Counted from the first letter of the stretch, positions 20,630-29,567 are shown. The stretch is DNA of 60,397 nucleotides from Desulfobacteraceae bacterium (GCA_003597945.1 QZJS01000098.1:1-60397); one strand, 5' to 3'. A program made the numbers and translations. The notes: generated by a model not told the origin, from the letters alone.

Positions 20630-21820
20630 TCACCCCATGGCCCCGGAGGCGGTTATTTCATCAATTTCGGCATCGGTCATGCCAAGAATCTCGGAAAGCA
20701 CGGCGCGATTATGCTCTCCTAAAGCAGGCGCGGGTCCGCGAACCTGAACCAGGCTGTTTAACGCCTTTAATGCCGGGCCGAAAATGGTGATGATGCCGGC
20801 GCCGGGCTGATCAACATCCACCAGTAGACCCCTGGCCCGGGTATGGGGGTGTTCCACCACCTGCTGCACATTATTGACGGATGCCGCCGGAACCCCGTGA
20901 GCCCGCAATTTTTCCACGGCGGTTTTGGTGGTAAACTGCCGGGTCCAGTCCTCGATGATTTTTTTAAGGTCCGGCTCGTTCTGGTTTCGAACGATAAAAT
21001 TGGAAAACCGTTCGTCAGCAGTAAGTTCAGGCCGGCCGATGGCCTCGCAGAGCCCCTTGAAAGGCTGATCCCCGGCGCAGATCAGAAACACATAACCATC
21101 CGATGTCGTAAACGTGTCAAACGGCGACACATACGGATAGCGGTTTCCCGTGCGTTTCGGGATATTGCCGGTCACCGTGTAATCCACGAATTTGGCCTCT
21201 AAAAGCTGCACGGCCACATCAAACATGGAAACATCCAGATGCTCTCCCTGACCGTTTCTCTCCCGTGCAAACAGGGCCGCGCTGATGCCGAACGCGGCAT
21301 AAATGGCGGTGGAGATGTCCACGATCAGGGTCCCGGCCCGAAGGGGCTCGCCGTCCGGATATCCCGTGGTGCTCATGAGCCCGCTGATCGCCTGAATAAC
21401 GGCATCGTAGGCGGGTTGTGAAGACAGGGGGCCGGTCTGACCGTAGCCGGAAATGGAACACATGATCAGTTTCGGATTTACCGCTTTGAGATCCTCATAG
21501 CCGAGGCCCAGCCGGGCCATGACCCCGGGCCGGAAGTTTTCCACCAGCACGTCGGATTCGGCCGCCAGAGATTTAAAAAGGGCCACGGCCTTTTCATTTT
21601 TCAGATCCAGCGTGATCCCTTTTTTCCCCCGGTTCAACGCCACAAAAGACGCGGACTGCGGGCCTTTGTATGGCGGAAAGAGACGCGCTTCATCCCCAAG
21701 CCCCGGCCGTTCCACTTTAATGACTTCCGCGCCCAGGTCGCATAGAAAAAACGTACACCCCGGACCGGCAACTGTTGTCGTAAAATCAATGACCCGTATT
21801 CCTTCCATCATCGAACGCAT
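20630..21820 (-). CDS. CaiB/BaiF (family III) CoA-transferase
   Basis: About 396 residues of a family III CoA-transferase, which moves CoA between carboxylic acids through a mixed anhydride on an aspartate. Visible: GIRVIDFTTTVAGPGCTFFL at the N-terminus, LGAEVIKVERP, FVALNRGKKGITLDLK, VLVENFRPGVMARLGLGY, and the catalytic Asp in GTLIVDISTAIYAAFGI (about residue 170). Start sites at 21835, 21820 and 21811 are all in frame; I use 21820. The toluene pathway enzyme BbsEF belongs to this family, so an alkylsuccinate CoA-transfer role is conceivable, but the gene is 26 kb from the alkylsuccinate cluster and on the other strand. Confidence 0.85.
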   Translation of the reverse strand: MRSMMEGIRVIDFTTTVAGPGCTFFLCDLGAEVIKVERPGLGDEARLFPPYKGPQSASFVALNRGKKGITLDLKNEKAVALFKSLAAESDVLVENFRPGVMARLGLGYEDLKAVNPKLIMCSISGYGQTGPLSSQPAYDAVIQAISGLMSTTGYPDGEPLRAGTLIVDISTAIYAAFGISAALFARERNGQGEHLDVSMFDVAVQLLEAKFVDYTVTGNIPKRTGNRYPYVSPFDTFTTSDGYVFLICAGDQPFKGLCEAIGRPELTADERFSNFIVRNQNEPDLKKIIEDWTRQFTTKTAVEKLRAHGVPAASVNNVQQVVEHPHTRARGLLVDVDQPGAGIITIFGPALKALNSLVQVRGPAPALGEHNRAVLSEILGMTDAEIDEITASGAMG

Positions 21821-21835
21821 TATGAACCCCTCCAT

Positions 21836-22196
21836 CTATGTGGTTATCGATATTATTTCTGTTTCAGCAATATTTGATATTCGAACCTGCCCGTTTGGCG
21901 TTGTGGCCGCGCCCGTTTTTGAGCTTGCATCTTCATGTTTTGAATATGTTGTCCGTAATTATCATATGCCCATAAAAAACAGAAGAAAAAGATTCTTATG
22001 TCTAAGGCCGGCCATAAGATTCAGATCCTTTCAAACGGGATTGTGATGATTTGCTAAAAGTATTGAATTATTTATGACAATAGAATACAAAAAACAAAAT
22101 AAAACAGGCTCGACAAAAAAGGCAATCCTTTTTGAAGAAAGGCCCGCACGAGTTTTATTCACCCACTGTTAACCCACAACAATAAGGAGATGCACG
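21836..22196. other. intergenic region between divergent genes
   Basis: About 360 bases between the minus-strand CoA-transferase and the plus-strand ferredoxin, AT-rich in its right half. Open frames here show no recognisable protein. It should hold promoters for both genes; a ribosome site AAGGAG sits 7 bases before the ferredoxin ATG. I see no riboswitch or repeat I can name. Confidence 0.4.
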
Positions 22197-22388
22197 ATGA
22201 AAGTGATCATTACGAAAAACTGCATGGGCGACCGGAACTGCAATAATCTTTGTCCCGAGGTGTTCGAATACGACGAAGACGAATTAAAATCCATCGTCAA
22301 ATTCGACGTCATCCCGGAGCAGTATCATGCCGTGGTGCGGCAGGCCGCGTTTGAATGCGGAGCCAAAGCCATCGAAGTCGAAGAATAA
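22197..22388 (+). CDS. small single-cluster ferredoxin
   Basis: A 63-residue acidic ferredoxin. Cysteines at C9, C14, C18 and C53 fit a single-cluster ferredoxin of the Fer4_13 type, with NCMGDRNCNNLCPEVFEYD replacing the more usual CxxCxxC spacing (CxxxxCxxxC here). A ribosome site AAGGAG precedes the ATG. It is 35 bases upstream of a rubrerythrin gene, a pairing that makes it a plausible electron donor for peroxide reduction. The odd spacing of the first three ligands should be checked against other members before assuming a [4Fe-4S] cluster. Confidence 0.75.
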   Translation: MKVIITKNCMGDRNCNNLCPEVFEYDEDELKSIVKFDVIPEQYHAVVRQAAFECGAKAIEVEE

Positions 22389-22423
22389 AACCACCAGCGA
22401 AGCCGGAGAATGGAGATTGCAAC

Positions 22424-22999
22424 ATGGGAAAATTCAAGGAAAGCCGAACCGCTAAAAATCTGCTGACATCGTTTGCGTTCGAAGCCCAGGCCAACAACCG
22501 GTATCTTTTTTTTGCCAACAAGGCGAAAGAAGACGGCTATCAGCAGATCGCAAAAATTTTCAAGGAAACCGCCGACCAGGAATTTGAGCACGGCCTGCGA
22601 TTTTTTAAATTTTTCAACGGCGGCGATCTCGAAATCACCGCCACCTTTCTCACCGGCGTCATCAAGGGAACCTACGATAACCTCCTGGCTTCGGCTTCGC
22701 TGGAAAACAATGTGCATACCAACCTGTATCCCGGGTTTGCCCGGATCGCCCGGGAGGAAAACTACGAGCGCGCCGCCGAAACATGGGATGCCATCATCGT
22801 CGCCGAACGGCATCATGAAAAATGTTTTTCATTACTGGCCGAAAATCTCCGCGACGATAAGCTGTTCAAGCGAGACAAGCAGAACATCTGGCGCTGCATC
22901 AACTGCGGCTATCTCCACGAAGGCCCGGCCGCCCCGGAGCAATGCCCCGCCTGCGTCCGGCCCACCGGCTATTTCGAAATTCTGTGTGAAAATTTTTAA
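22424..22999 (+). CDS. rubrerythrin
   Basis: A 191-residue rubrerythrin, a non-heme di-iron peroxidase of anaerobes. I place the start at MGKFKESRTAKNLL (base 22424). The ferritin-like four-helix domain has the diiron ligands in FAFEAQANNRY, ADQEFEHGLR, EENYERAAE and VAERHHEKC. The C-terminal rubredoxin domain holds the two Cys pairs IWRCINCGYLHEG and CPACVRP. It follows the ferredoxin gene and marks the organism as an anaerobe that meets oxidative stress. Confidence 0.92.
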   Translation: MGKFKESRTAKNLLTSFAFEAQANNRYLFFANKAKEDGYQQIAKIFKETADQEFEHGLRFFKFFNGGDLEITATFLTGVIKGTYDNLLASASLENNVHTNLYPGFARIAREENYERAAETWDAIIVAERHHEKCFSLLAENLRDDKLFKRDKQNIWRCINCGYLHEGPAAPEQCPACVRPTGYFEILCENF

Positions 23000-23062
23000 A
23001 ATGCCCCTTGCCAAATGTCTTGCTTTGTATCCTGAAGCCTATTTTTGAAAGCAGATGACGCC

Positions 23063-23690
23063 ATGAACGAACTGAAAAAGAGCAATCCAGGCCCGGATTA
23101 CGCGCACCTCCTCGCCGAAGTGAAGGTTCGCGTCCGCATGGCGCAATATGCGGCATTGAAATCGGTAAACACAGAGCTGGTAGGTCTTTATTGGGATATC
23201 GGGCGGATGATCGTGGAGCGGCAGCAGGATGCCGAACATGGTTCTGCCATTGCCGAACAGCTATCCAACGATCTCCGGGCGGAGTTCCCTGGAATCAGTG
23301 GCTTTTCCCGGCGCAATGTTTTCTATATGCGTGAATTTTATCTTCTCTATCGTGATGATGAACGAGTGCAACCACTGGTTGCACAAATCGGCTGGACTCA
23401 CAACCTGATAATTCTTCAGCGCTGCAAAGATCCCTTGGAACGCGAGTTCTAAATCCGCATGACCCGCAAATTCGGTTGGTCCAAAAATGTCCTTATCCAT
23501 CAGATCGACAACCAGAGCTATGAAAAATCACTGCTTGGGAAGAATCATCGTCGAGTATGCCCTGTACGACGCCCGCAAGCCTATCGGGGTGGCAACCTAT
23601 AAAACCACCAGGACTCTCCCCCTGGAGTTAAAGGGTCAACTGCCGCCGCCGGAAGATATCGCTGCCCTGCTGGAAGGGATTGAAGAATAA
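23063..23690 (+). pseudogene. broken YhcG/DUF1016 family nuclease gene
   Basis: The N-terminal DUF1016 domain is clear in residues 1-130 (YWDIGRMIVERQ, FSRRNVFYMREFYLLY, QIGWTHNLIILQRCKDPLEREF across two parts). A TAA at 23450 interrupts it exactly where the family continues with Tyr-Ile-Arg; the next bases still read IRMTRKFGWSKNVLIHQID in the same frame. After YEKSLLGKN the frame and homology jump, in another frame, to the last 45 residues (IVEYALYDARKPIGVATYK, LKGQLPPPEDIAALLEGIEE). The central PD-(D/E)xK catalytic part is therefore deleted. It has at least two lesions (nonsense, internal deletion with frame change) and cannot be functional. Confidence 0.8.
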
Positions 23691-23702
23691 ATCAAGTCCA
23701 AA

Positions 23703-23759
23703 CGCCATATCGGCCCCGCCAAAGGCGGACACTGGGAAATCGTTATGAAGGATGAGAAG
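23703..23759 (+). repeat. duplicated 3' fragment of the AlbA_2 gene at 26684-28059
   Basis: These 57 bases match 28000-28056, the last codons of the frameshifted AlbA_2 gene (encoding IGPAKGGHWEI), with only a few differences. It sits just after the broken YhcG gene and belongs to no complete gene here, so it is a displaced gene scrap. Confidence 0.8.
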
Positions 23760-23879
23760 CTTGCTTTTAAAAGTTGGGCGCATAGATTCTTTTAAAAATT
23801 GAAACAATATGATAAAAGAGTCCGCACCAAACGCAAAGAACCGACCAAAGACCGCATTGTTCTGGAAAAGGAACCTGGA

Positions 23880-25376
23880 ATGGAATCGACCGAATCCAAA
23901 ATTCTTGAGATGATCCGCAAGGGCGAAGGACTCGATCTTGAATTCAAAGCCTGCCGGAACCAGCTCAACCGGGATGCCTATAAAACGGTTTGCGCCTTTT
24001 TGAATCGACATGGCGGCACCTTGCTTCTCGGTGTTCAGGATAACGGCGAAGTCCAGGGCATCGAGCCGGATGCGGCGGCGCAAATCCGGAAAGACTTTGT
24101 GACGGCCGTCAACAACCCGCAGAAGATCACCCCGCCCACCTATCTGGCGATAGATGAAGTCGTGGTTGACGGTAAACCGCTGCTCCGCGTCTATGTGCCG
24201 GAAAGCTCCCAGGTGCATCGCTGCAATGGTCGCATTTACGACCGCAACGAAGACGGCGATCTGGATATCACCGATCACACCGCCCAGGTGGCGCAGCTTT
24301 ATCAGCGCAAGCAGGTCACTTACAGCGAAAACATGGTGTTTCCCCATCTGGGACTTGATGACCTGGATCGCGATCTGATTGCCAGATGCCGCAAGACCGC
24401 TACCCTGCGTTGGGAAGATCATCCCTGGAAGGACCTGGACGATCTGGAGCTGTTGCAAAGCGCCCAACTTTACCAGACCGACTCGGAAACCGGAAAAAGC
24501 GGCGTCACCCGCGCCGGGATTTTGCTGCTGGGAAAGCAGTTGCCGTTGTTGCGGACCGTGCCGCACCACCGCACCGACCTGATTCTACGCAAGGTGAATC
24601 TTGACCGCTACGACGACCGGGATTTCGTGGATGTCAATCTGGTGGAGAGTTATGAGCGGATCATGGCCTTTATTCACAAGCACCTGCCTGATCCTTTTTA
24701 CCTGGAAGGCACGACCAGTATTAGCATCAGAGATGCCATCTTCCGGGAGGTGGCGTCAAACATCCTGATTCATCGGGAATACACCAACGCTTTCCCCGCC
24801 AAGCTGATCATCGAGTACGGCCAGGTCCGCACCGAAAACAGCAACCGCCCCCACGGCTTTGGCCGTCTGGACCCTGAAAACTTCACCCCGTTTCCGAAAA
24901 ATCCGGTAATTGCCCGGTTTTTCCGCCAGATCGGCCGGGCCGATGAGCTGGGGTCCGGAATGCGTAAGATGATGAAGTACAGCCGAGCCTACGGTGGTGA
25001 TGATCCGGAACTGGTGGAGGGTGATGTCTTCAGGATGGTCATACGAGTGCCCGAGTTTGGCGAGAAAACAGTACCTGAATCCCAACAAGTACCCAGCAAG
25101 TACCGGACAAGTACCGGACAAGTCACCGGACAAGTCACCGGACAAGTGGCGCCATGGATTAGCAAAGTACTTTCCGCGTGTGTTGAGCCGAGAAGCAGTG
25201 CTGAAATTCAGATGCTTACCGGCATGAAGCACCGCGAAACATTTCAGCGAAACTACCTGGACATGCTTTTGAAAGACGGTCTGATCGAAAGGACCATACC
25301 AGATAAACCCCGTAGTCGCCACCAACGATACCGAACTACGGCAAAAGGCAAGAAGATTCTGGAGAGTATTCAATGA
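23880..25376 (+). CDS. AlbA_2 / GHKL-ATPase protein with winged-helix tail (copy 1, intact)
   Basis: A 498-residue protein of the Schlafen/AlbA_2 plus HATPase_c_4 type, often annotated as a putative transcriptional regulator or RecG-like ATP-binding protein. The start is chosen at MESTESKIL (ribosome site AAAAGGA). Order: AlbA_2 DNA/RNA-binding domain (about 1-140; EGLDLEFKACR, HGGTLLLGVQDNGEVQGIE), a middle region, HATPase_c_4 (about 270-390; ASNILIHREYTNAFPAK, GSGMRKMM), a repetitive linker STGQVTGQVTGQV (about 415-430), and a winged helix (430-498). Related genes at 25830, 26684 and 46283 make this a small local family. Function is uncertain; such genes cluster in defence and mobile regions. 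Confidence 0.8.
   Translation: MESTESKILEMIRKGEGLDLEFKACRNQLNRDAYKTVCAFLNRHGGTLLLGVQDNGEVQGIEPDAAAQIRKDFVTAVNNPQKITPPTYLAIDEVVVDGKPLLRVYVPESSQVHRCNGRIYDRNEDGDLDITDHTAQVAQLYQRKQVTYSENMVFPHLGLDDLDRDLIARCRKTATLRWEDHPWKDLDDLELLQSAQLYQTDSETGKSGVTRAGILLLGKQLPLLRTVPHHRTDLILRKVNLDRYDDRDFVDVNLVESYERIMAFIHKHLPDPFYLEGTTSISIRDAIFREVASNILIHREYTNAFPAKLIIEYGQVRTENSNRPHGFGRLDPENFTPFPKNPVIARFFRQIGRADELGSGMRKMMKYSRAYGGDDPELVEGDVFRMVIRVPEFGEKTVPESQQVPSKYRTSTGQVTGQVTGQVAPWISKVLSACVEPRSSAEIQMLTGMKHRETFQRNYLDMLLKDGLIERTIPDKPRSRHQRYRTTAKGKKILESIQ
25102..25147 (+). repeat. 12-bp in-frame tandem repeat in AlbA_2 linker
   Basis: About four tandem units of roughly ACCGGACAAGTC, giving the four-residue period TGQV between the ATPase and winged-helix domains. 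One unit differs by an indel-like change in its left part. Because the unit is a multiple of three, copy-number change would alter linker length without breaking the frame. Confidence 0.8.
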
Positions 25377-25410
25377 AACCAAATCCGGAAAAGTTGTTCA
25401 AAGGAAGAAT

Positions 25411-25698
25411 TTGAACAGATTTGTATGGATCGACGACTCCTTTGACCCTGCCGCCGCCTCAACCGGCCTGCCGGAAGAGATCCGAACATCAGCGCCGCTT
25501 TCCCGGCTGAAGAAAACAGTGCGTTCAGCAGGAACCCGCCGTCAACCTAAAAGCATTGAAATTTTATTGAAAATAGTCTACAGGGAACAAAATCGAATCA
25601 GAAGAAACAAGCGGATTTATGCCGTCACCGCTGAAACCATGGATATATCCGAAAAAGACGACATGCTTGGTAGTGTATTCAAAAAAAGCATCGCCTGA
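25411..25698 (+). CDS. unrecognised short ORF in the degraded region
   Basis: A possible 95-residue protein (N-terminus NRFVWIDDSFDPAAAS, basic middle). I recognise no domain. It lies between an intact and a truncated AlbA_2 gene, where most sequence is gene debris, and has no clear ribosome site. It may be a chance frame or a remnant. Confidence 0.2.
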   Translation: MNRFVWIDDSFDPAAASTGLPEEIRTSAPLSRLKKTVRSAGTRRQPKSIEILLKIVYREQNRIRRNKRIYAVTAETMDISEKDDMLGSVFKKSIA

Positions 25699-25829
25699 AA
25701 AATATAAAGAGCTGATGCTGGTTCTTAAATACGAGCAGATCGGGAAAAGTCTGCGTGCTGAAGGATGAATGATGAATTTTGAATCGGAGACAAGGGCAAA
25801 ATTACCGGGCAGCCGGTTGCCGCTAAAAC

Positions 25830-26447
25830 CCTGGAGGGTTCCATTTCGGCATCACTCCGGAGGAGTTGCGCAAACCTCACGAATCCAAGCCGTGTAATCC
25901 CATTATCGCCAATGTTTTCTATCGCGCCGGCATCATCGAACGGTGGGGCACCGGCACGTTGAATATTATAGACTGGTGCAGAAACAACGGAAACCCAGCG
26001 CCGACCTGGTCCGAGCAGGCGGGCTCGGTTTTTGTAACTTTTTCCCCCATTAAGGAGGCGGGAACCAGCCTTGGGGCGGAAGTAAATGGACGCCAACGTA
26101 CAGGGGAAGTCACAAGGGAAGTAACCGGGGAAGCTACTGGGGAAGCTACCGAACAAGTAACCGAACAAGCGACGGGGCAAGTCGAGGCCCATGACGAGGC
26201 CCATGATCTGTCCGAAACGGAATGGGCAATTCTCAAAGCCTGTAGAAGCGCGCCACAAGGCGTTTCAGATCTGTTGATTGTCCTTGGATACAAGACCAGA
26301 ACAGGAAATTTCAAGAAGGCAATGCTGCGCCTTGAGGAATCGTTAAGTCTCTTGGAAAAGACTTTGCCTGACTCGCCCAGGAGTAAAAATCAGAAATATC
26401 GCCTGACCGCAAAAGGCAAGAAAGTGGTCACGACTCGCGATTCATGA
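25830..26447 (+). pseudogene. 5'-truncated AlbA_2 / GHKL-ATPase gene (copy 2)
   Basis: Only the C-terminal part of a second family member remains. It opens within the ATPase region as GFHFGITPEELRKPHESKPC, preceded by an in-frame stop near 25828, and continues with NPIIANVFYRAGIIERWGTG, the repetitive linker GEVTREVTGEATGEATEQ (about 26098-26190) and a winged helix ending in TAKGKKVVTTRDS. The AlbA_2 domain and most of the ATPase are missing. A TTG start at 25866 could in principle yield a 193-aa fragment. The stop codon lies in the middle of a perfect 28-bp palindrome. Confidence 0.7.
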
Positions 26448-26458
26448 ATCGCGAGTCG
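26431..26458. repeat. perfect 28-bp palindrome spanning a stop codon
   Basis: The left arm CGACTCGCGATTCA (26431-26444) is directly followed by its exact reverse complement (26445-26458). The centre is the TGA stop of the truncated AlbA_2 gene. There is no spacer, so an RNA hairpin would sacrifice the central pairs. No T-tract follows. Confidence 0.9.
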
Positions 26459-26509
26459 CAGGGTTGAAGATGGCAAGGATTGAAAAGTTGATTGAAATGA
26501 CCCAGCCGG

Positions 26510-26612
26510 CTGGGCTGGATCGACGATGCCTATGTCCTGGCTACACTACCACCAAAATTTCAGAAGAGATCAGCAAAATTCTTGAGATGATCCGCAAGGG
26601 CGAAGGACTCGA
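26510..26612 (+). repeat. chimeric scrap joining YkvA-gene and AlbA_2-gene fragments
   Basis: Bases 26510-26575 match the 3' part of the YkvA gene (about 28475-28541) with several mismatches. Bases 26574-26612 match 39 bases at 23897-23935 near the start of the intact AlbA_2 gene. The two pieces are fused at a shared CA-rich join. Neither is in a functional reading context. Confidence 0.8.
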
Positions 26613-26683
26613 AACAAGTAAAACTGACGGTTTTGCATAGATCGACCTTTTTTCAACGAAGAAACTAAAGGAAGAGTGCAGAG

Positions 26684-28059
26684 GTGAAAAAAGCCGACCT
26701 GCTTGCTGAAATCGCCTTGGGTGAAGACAGCACGCGCCAGTTTAAAAAAGATATCCGCAACGGCGAATCGCTGGCTTCGGAGATGGCGGCTTTTGCCAAT
26801 GCCGAGGGCGGAACGATTTTTATCGGAGTGGATGATGACGGCTCAGTTCCGGGCCTTGAGCCGAAGGATGTCGCACGGATCAATCAGCTTATCAGCAATG
26901 CGGCCAGCCAGCTTGTGCGCAGCCCGTTGGCCGTGCAGACGGAAATGTCGCGGTCAGAAAGGCCCGTGTTGTCATCAGGCTCATGGTGCCCAAAGGCCTC
27001 GATAAACCCTATTTCGATAAAAACGGAGTGATCTGGTTCAAGAGCGGTTCGGATAAACGCCGCATCAACTCCAAGGAGGAACTGCGTCGCCTGTTTCAGT
27101 TTTCCGATCAGTTTCATGCCGATGAATATCCCACCCGGGCGGATATCGGCAAACTCGACAAGCTGCGCTTTCGTGATTTCCTCCGCGATTTCTACAAACA
27201 GGACTTCCCCGACGATCCCGACGAGTTAAAACGTCTGCTGCGGAATATGAACCTGGCCGATGAAGCGGGTTTTCTGTCGCTGGCCGGCGTGCTTCTGTTT
27301 GCCGAACGACCAGAATGGATCAAACCACAGTTTGTCATCAAGGCCATCCGCTATCCGGGCAACGACATTCATGTCAGCGATTATCTGGACACGGAGGATT
27401 TTGATGGACCGCTGCGCCGGATGTTTGACAATGCCCTGGCCTTTGTCATGCGCAATCTGCATAAAATTCAGGCCGGCCGCGGGGTGAATGCGCCGGGGCT
27501 GCCTGAAATTCCAGAGTCGGTTTTTGAAGAACTTCTGGTAAACGCGTTGATCCACCGCGACTATCTGGTCAGTGCGCCCATCCGGCTGTTTATTTTTGAT
27601 AACCGGATCGAGATCATCAGCCCCGGCCATCTGCCCAACAACCTCACGGTTGAACGGATTCGAGCCGGAATTTCAAATATCCGCAATCCGATTCTGGTTT
27701 CCTTTGTGGCCAAAGGGCTTCTACCCTATCACGGGCTGGGTTCGGGCATCAAACGCGCATTGGAGGCCTGGCCCGACATCGAGTTTACCGACGATCGGGA
27801 CGGATGCCAGTTCACCGTAACGGTTCATCGAAAGAAGGCGAAAGGTTCGGGGAAAAGTTCGGGGAAAACAGAAAATCAAATCATTGTTCTGCTCTCAGAC
27901 AGACCGAACCTGACGATTCCGGAACTGTCTGAAACCCTCAATATTACTACGCGAGCGGTTGAAAAACAAATTTCAAAATTACGCATGGACGGCCGCCTGC
28001 GCCGCATCGGCCCCGCCAAAGGCGGACACTGGGAAATCATTGAGAAGGATGAGAAGTAA
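26684..28059 (+). pseudogene. AlbA_2 / GHKL-ATPase gene with one-base frameshift (copy 3)
   Basis: Two overlapping frames together make one family member. The first (from 26684, MKKADLLAEIALGED) holds the AlbA_2 core EGGTIFIGVDDDGSVPGLE. The second (to 28059) holds the rest: DKPYFDKNGVIWFKSGSDKR, the ATPase part ELLVNALIHRDYLVSAPIRL, GLGSGIKRAL, a Ser/Gly/Lys linker made by a 12-bp repeat (27845-27868), and a winged helix. The frames join if one A is added to the short A-run at 26943-26945, which would give the expected ENVAV-type continuation. This is therefore a recent single-base deletion or a sequencing/assembly error. If corrected, the product is about 458 residues. Confidence 0.75.
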
Positions 28060-28186
28060 TGCCATCTAATAGAATTTGGATGAGCAGCTCCAAGGAATCC
28101 GATTCTTTTCCATCAGACATACAAATTTTTCAGGGCGGTCAAAAAAACAATCCCAAAACGAACGCACGTGTTCGCGGGGCCGTGTT

Positions 28187-28567
28187 ATGCTCTTCAAAAA
28201 CTTCAAGGAGGCGGTATTGAACCGATTGACCAGAGAAGAGAAGCAAAAGGCCCTGGAGATGGCGGAAAACATGGCGGATGACTTTGACGCCGACCGTGCG
28301 GCACAGTTTGTCAAAAAGCATGCGGATAAATCATGGTTTAACGATTTCAAGCTGCTCTATGACCTGATTACCGACCGCACCTTCAAACTCAAGCCCTCCA
28401 CCTGGGCCGTCATCGCCGGCGCGATAGCGTATGTGGTCATGCCCATTGACGTTATTCCGGATTTCATCCTGGGCCTGGGCTGGATCGACGATGCCTTTGT
28501 CCTGGCCACCACCACCACCAAAATTTCAGAAGAGATCAGCAGATACAAGATGCACTTGAAGGCGTAA
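28187..28567 (+). CDS. YkvA-family (DUF1232) protein
   Basis: A 126-residue protein with a DUF1232 core: LKPSTWAVIAGAIAYVVMPI followed by DVIPDFILGLGWIDDAFVL, the typical P-x-D-x-I-P-D motif at a membrane-associated helix. The start is taken at MLFKNFKEAVL (28187); the open frame reaches back to 28076 with no family similarity. Function unknown; YkvA proteins are found near stress and conflict genes. It is 30 bases upstream of the WYL regulator, and a damaged copy of its 3' end lies at 26510. Confidence 0.75.
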   Translation: MLFKNFKEAVLNRLTREEKQKALEMAENMADDFDADRAAQFVKKHADKSWFNDFKLLYDLITDRTFKLKPSTWAVIAGAIAYVVMPIDVIPDFILGLGWIDDAFVLATTTTKISEEISRYKMHLKA

Positions 28568-28597
28568 CAGGGGTTGCTCCAGATAAAGGAGGCTGTT

Positions 28598-29515
28598 TTG
28601 GCCAAGCACGATTACGACCGGGCCATGTATCGCATCACCACGATTGTTTCCCGCCTGAACATCGGGGAACGGCTGTTTCTGCCGGATCTGGCAAGTGAAT
28701 TCGGCGTCAGCCTCCGCACCATCCAGAAAGATTTTTCCACCCGGCTGGCCGTATTTCCCATCATCCGAAACAGCGACGGCAGTTATTCCTTCATGGGCCG
28801 CTATCGCCTCAAAGGCACGGCCAATGCCGAGGAAAGCATTGTGGTGGAACTGATGGGCGCCCTGGCGGAACAGGTCAATGCCGGTTACGCCGAAGTCACC
28901 CGCCGGCTCTTAAGCGGAGCGGGCTATTCCAACCGCACGTTTGCCATTCATCTGAAATTCGAGGATATATCCGCCCACCTGGATACGTTTTACCTGCTCA
29001 AACAGACCATCCAGTTCCAGCAGAAAATCCGTTTCAGCTACACCACCCGGCATGGGAAAAAAGACAGCTATCTGGTCGATCCCTACCGCCTGGGCAATTT
29101 CGATGGGTTCTGGTATCTCATCGCCATGGATAACAAGGCCGGCATTCTCAAAACGTTTTACCTGAAAAGCATCGAGAATATCCGGGTCTCGCCGGAAAAT
29201 TACGCCATTGATTCGGCCCTGGAAAAAGAAATTGAAGAGACCTACGGCAACCTGACCACCGCCTGGTTCAAGGAAGAAAAGCAGAACGTCAACCTGCTGG
29301 CCGCGGGCGCAGCGCGCCGCTACATCATGCGCAATCCGGGTCCTCAGATAGCGATCATCAAGGATGCCCCGGATGGCCTGCATCTGCAAATGACCTATCA
29401 CCGGGATGTTGAAGTGCTCTATTTCGTCAAACACTGGCTGCCGGATATCCGGATCATCGGCAACCCGCATCTCAAAAAGATGCTGATGGATCAGATTAAA
29501 AATTATTCCGGGTAA
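28598..29515 (+). CDS. WYL-domain transcriptional regulator
   Basis: A 305-residue regulator with an N-terminal DeoR-type winged helix (about 1-65; LPDLASEFGVSLRTIQKDF) and a WYL ligand-binding domain (about 140-230; IRFSYTTRHGKKDSYLVDPY, NFDGFWYLIAMD). A C-terminal WCX-like region ends LKKMLMDQIKNYSG. I choose a TTG start at 28598 because AAAGGAGG lies 6 bases before it; the upstream TTG at 28574 has no such site. WYL proteins often repress phage-defence or DNA-damage operons and may sense nucleic acid or nucleotides. It lies 0.7 kb before the defence-like operon on the same strand, so a control role there is possible. Confidence 0.82.
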   Translation: MAKHDYDRAMYRITTIVSRLNIGERLFLPDLASEFGVSLRTIQKDFSTRLAVFPIIRNSDGSYSFMGRYRLKGTANAEESIVVELMGALAEQVNAGYAEVTRRLLSGAGYSNRTFAIHLKFEDISAHLDTFYLLKQTIQFQQKIRFSYTTRHGKKDSYLVDPYRLGNFDGFWYLIAMDNKAGILKTFYLKSIENIRVSPENYAIDSALEKEIEETYGNLTTAWFKEEKQNVNLLAAGAARRYIMRNPGPQIAIIKDAPDGLHLQMTYHRDVEVLYFVKHWLPDIRIIGNPHLKKMLMDQIKNYSG

Positions 29516-29567
29516 TTTGTGTAAACCGGAATGTTAATGACGCACATCAATCAAGGAGGCGCCCGTC

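Noticed and set aside
25102-25147. CRISPR-like array
   Set aside because: The 12-bp units are in frame in a coding region and have no spacers.
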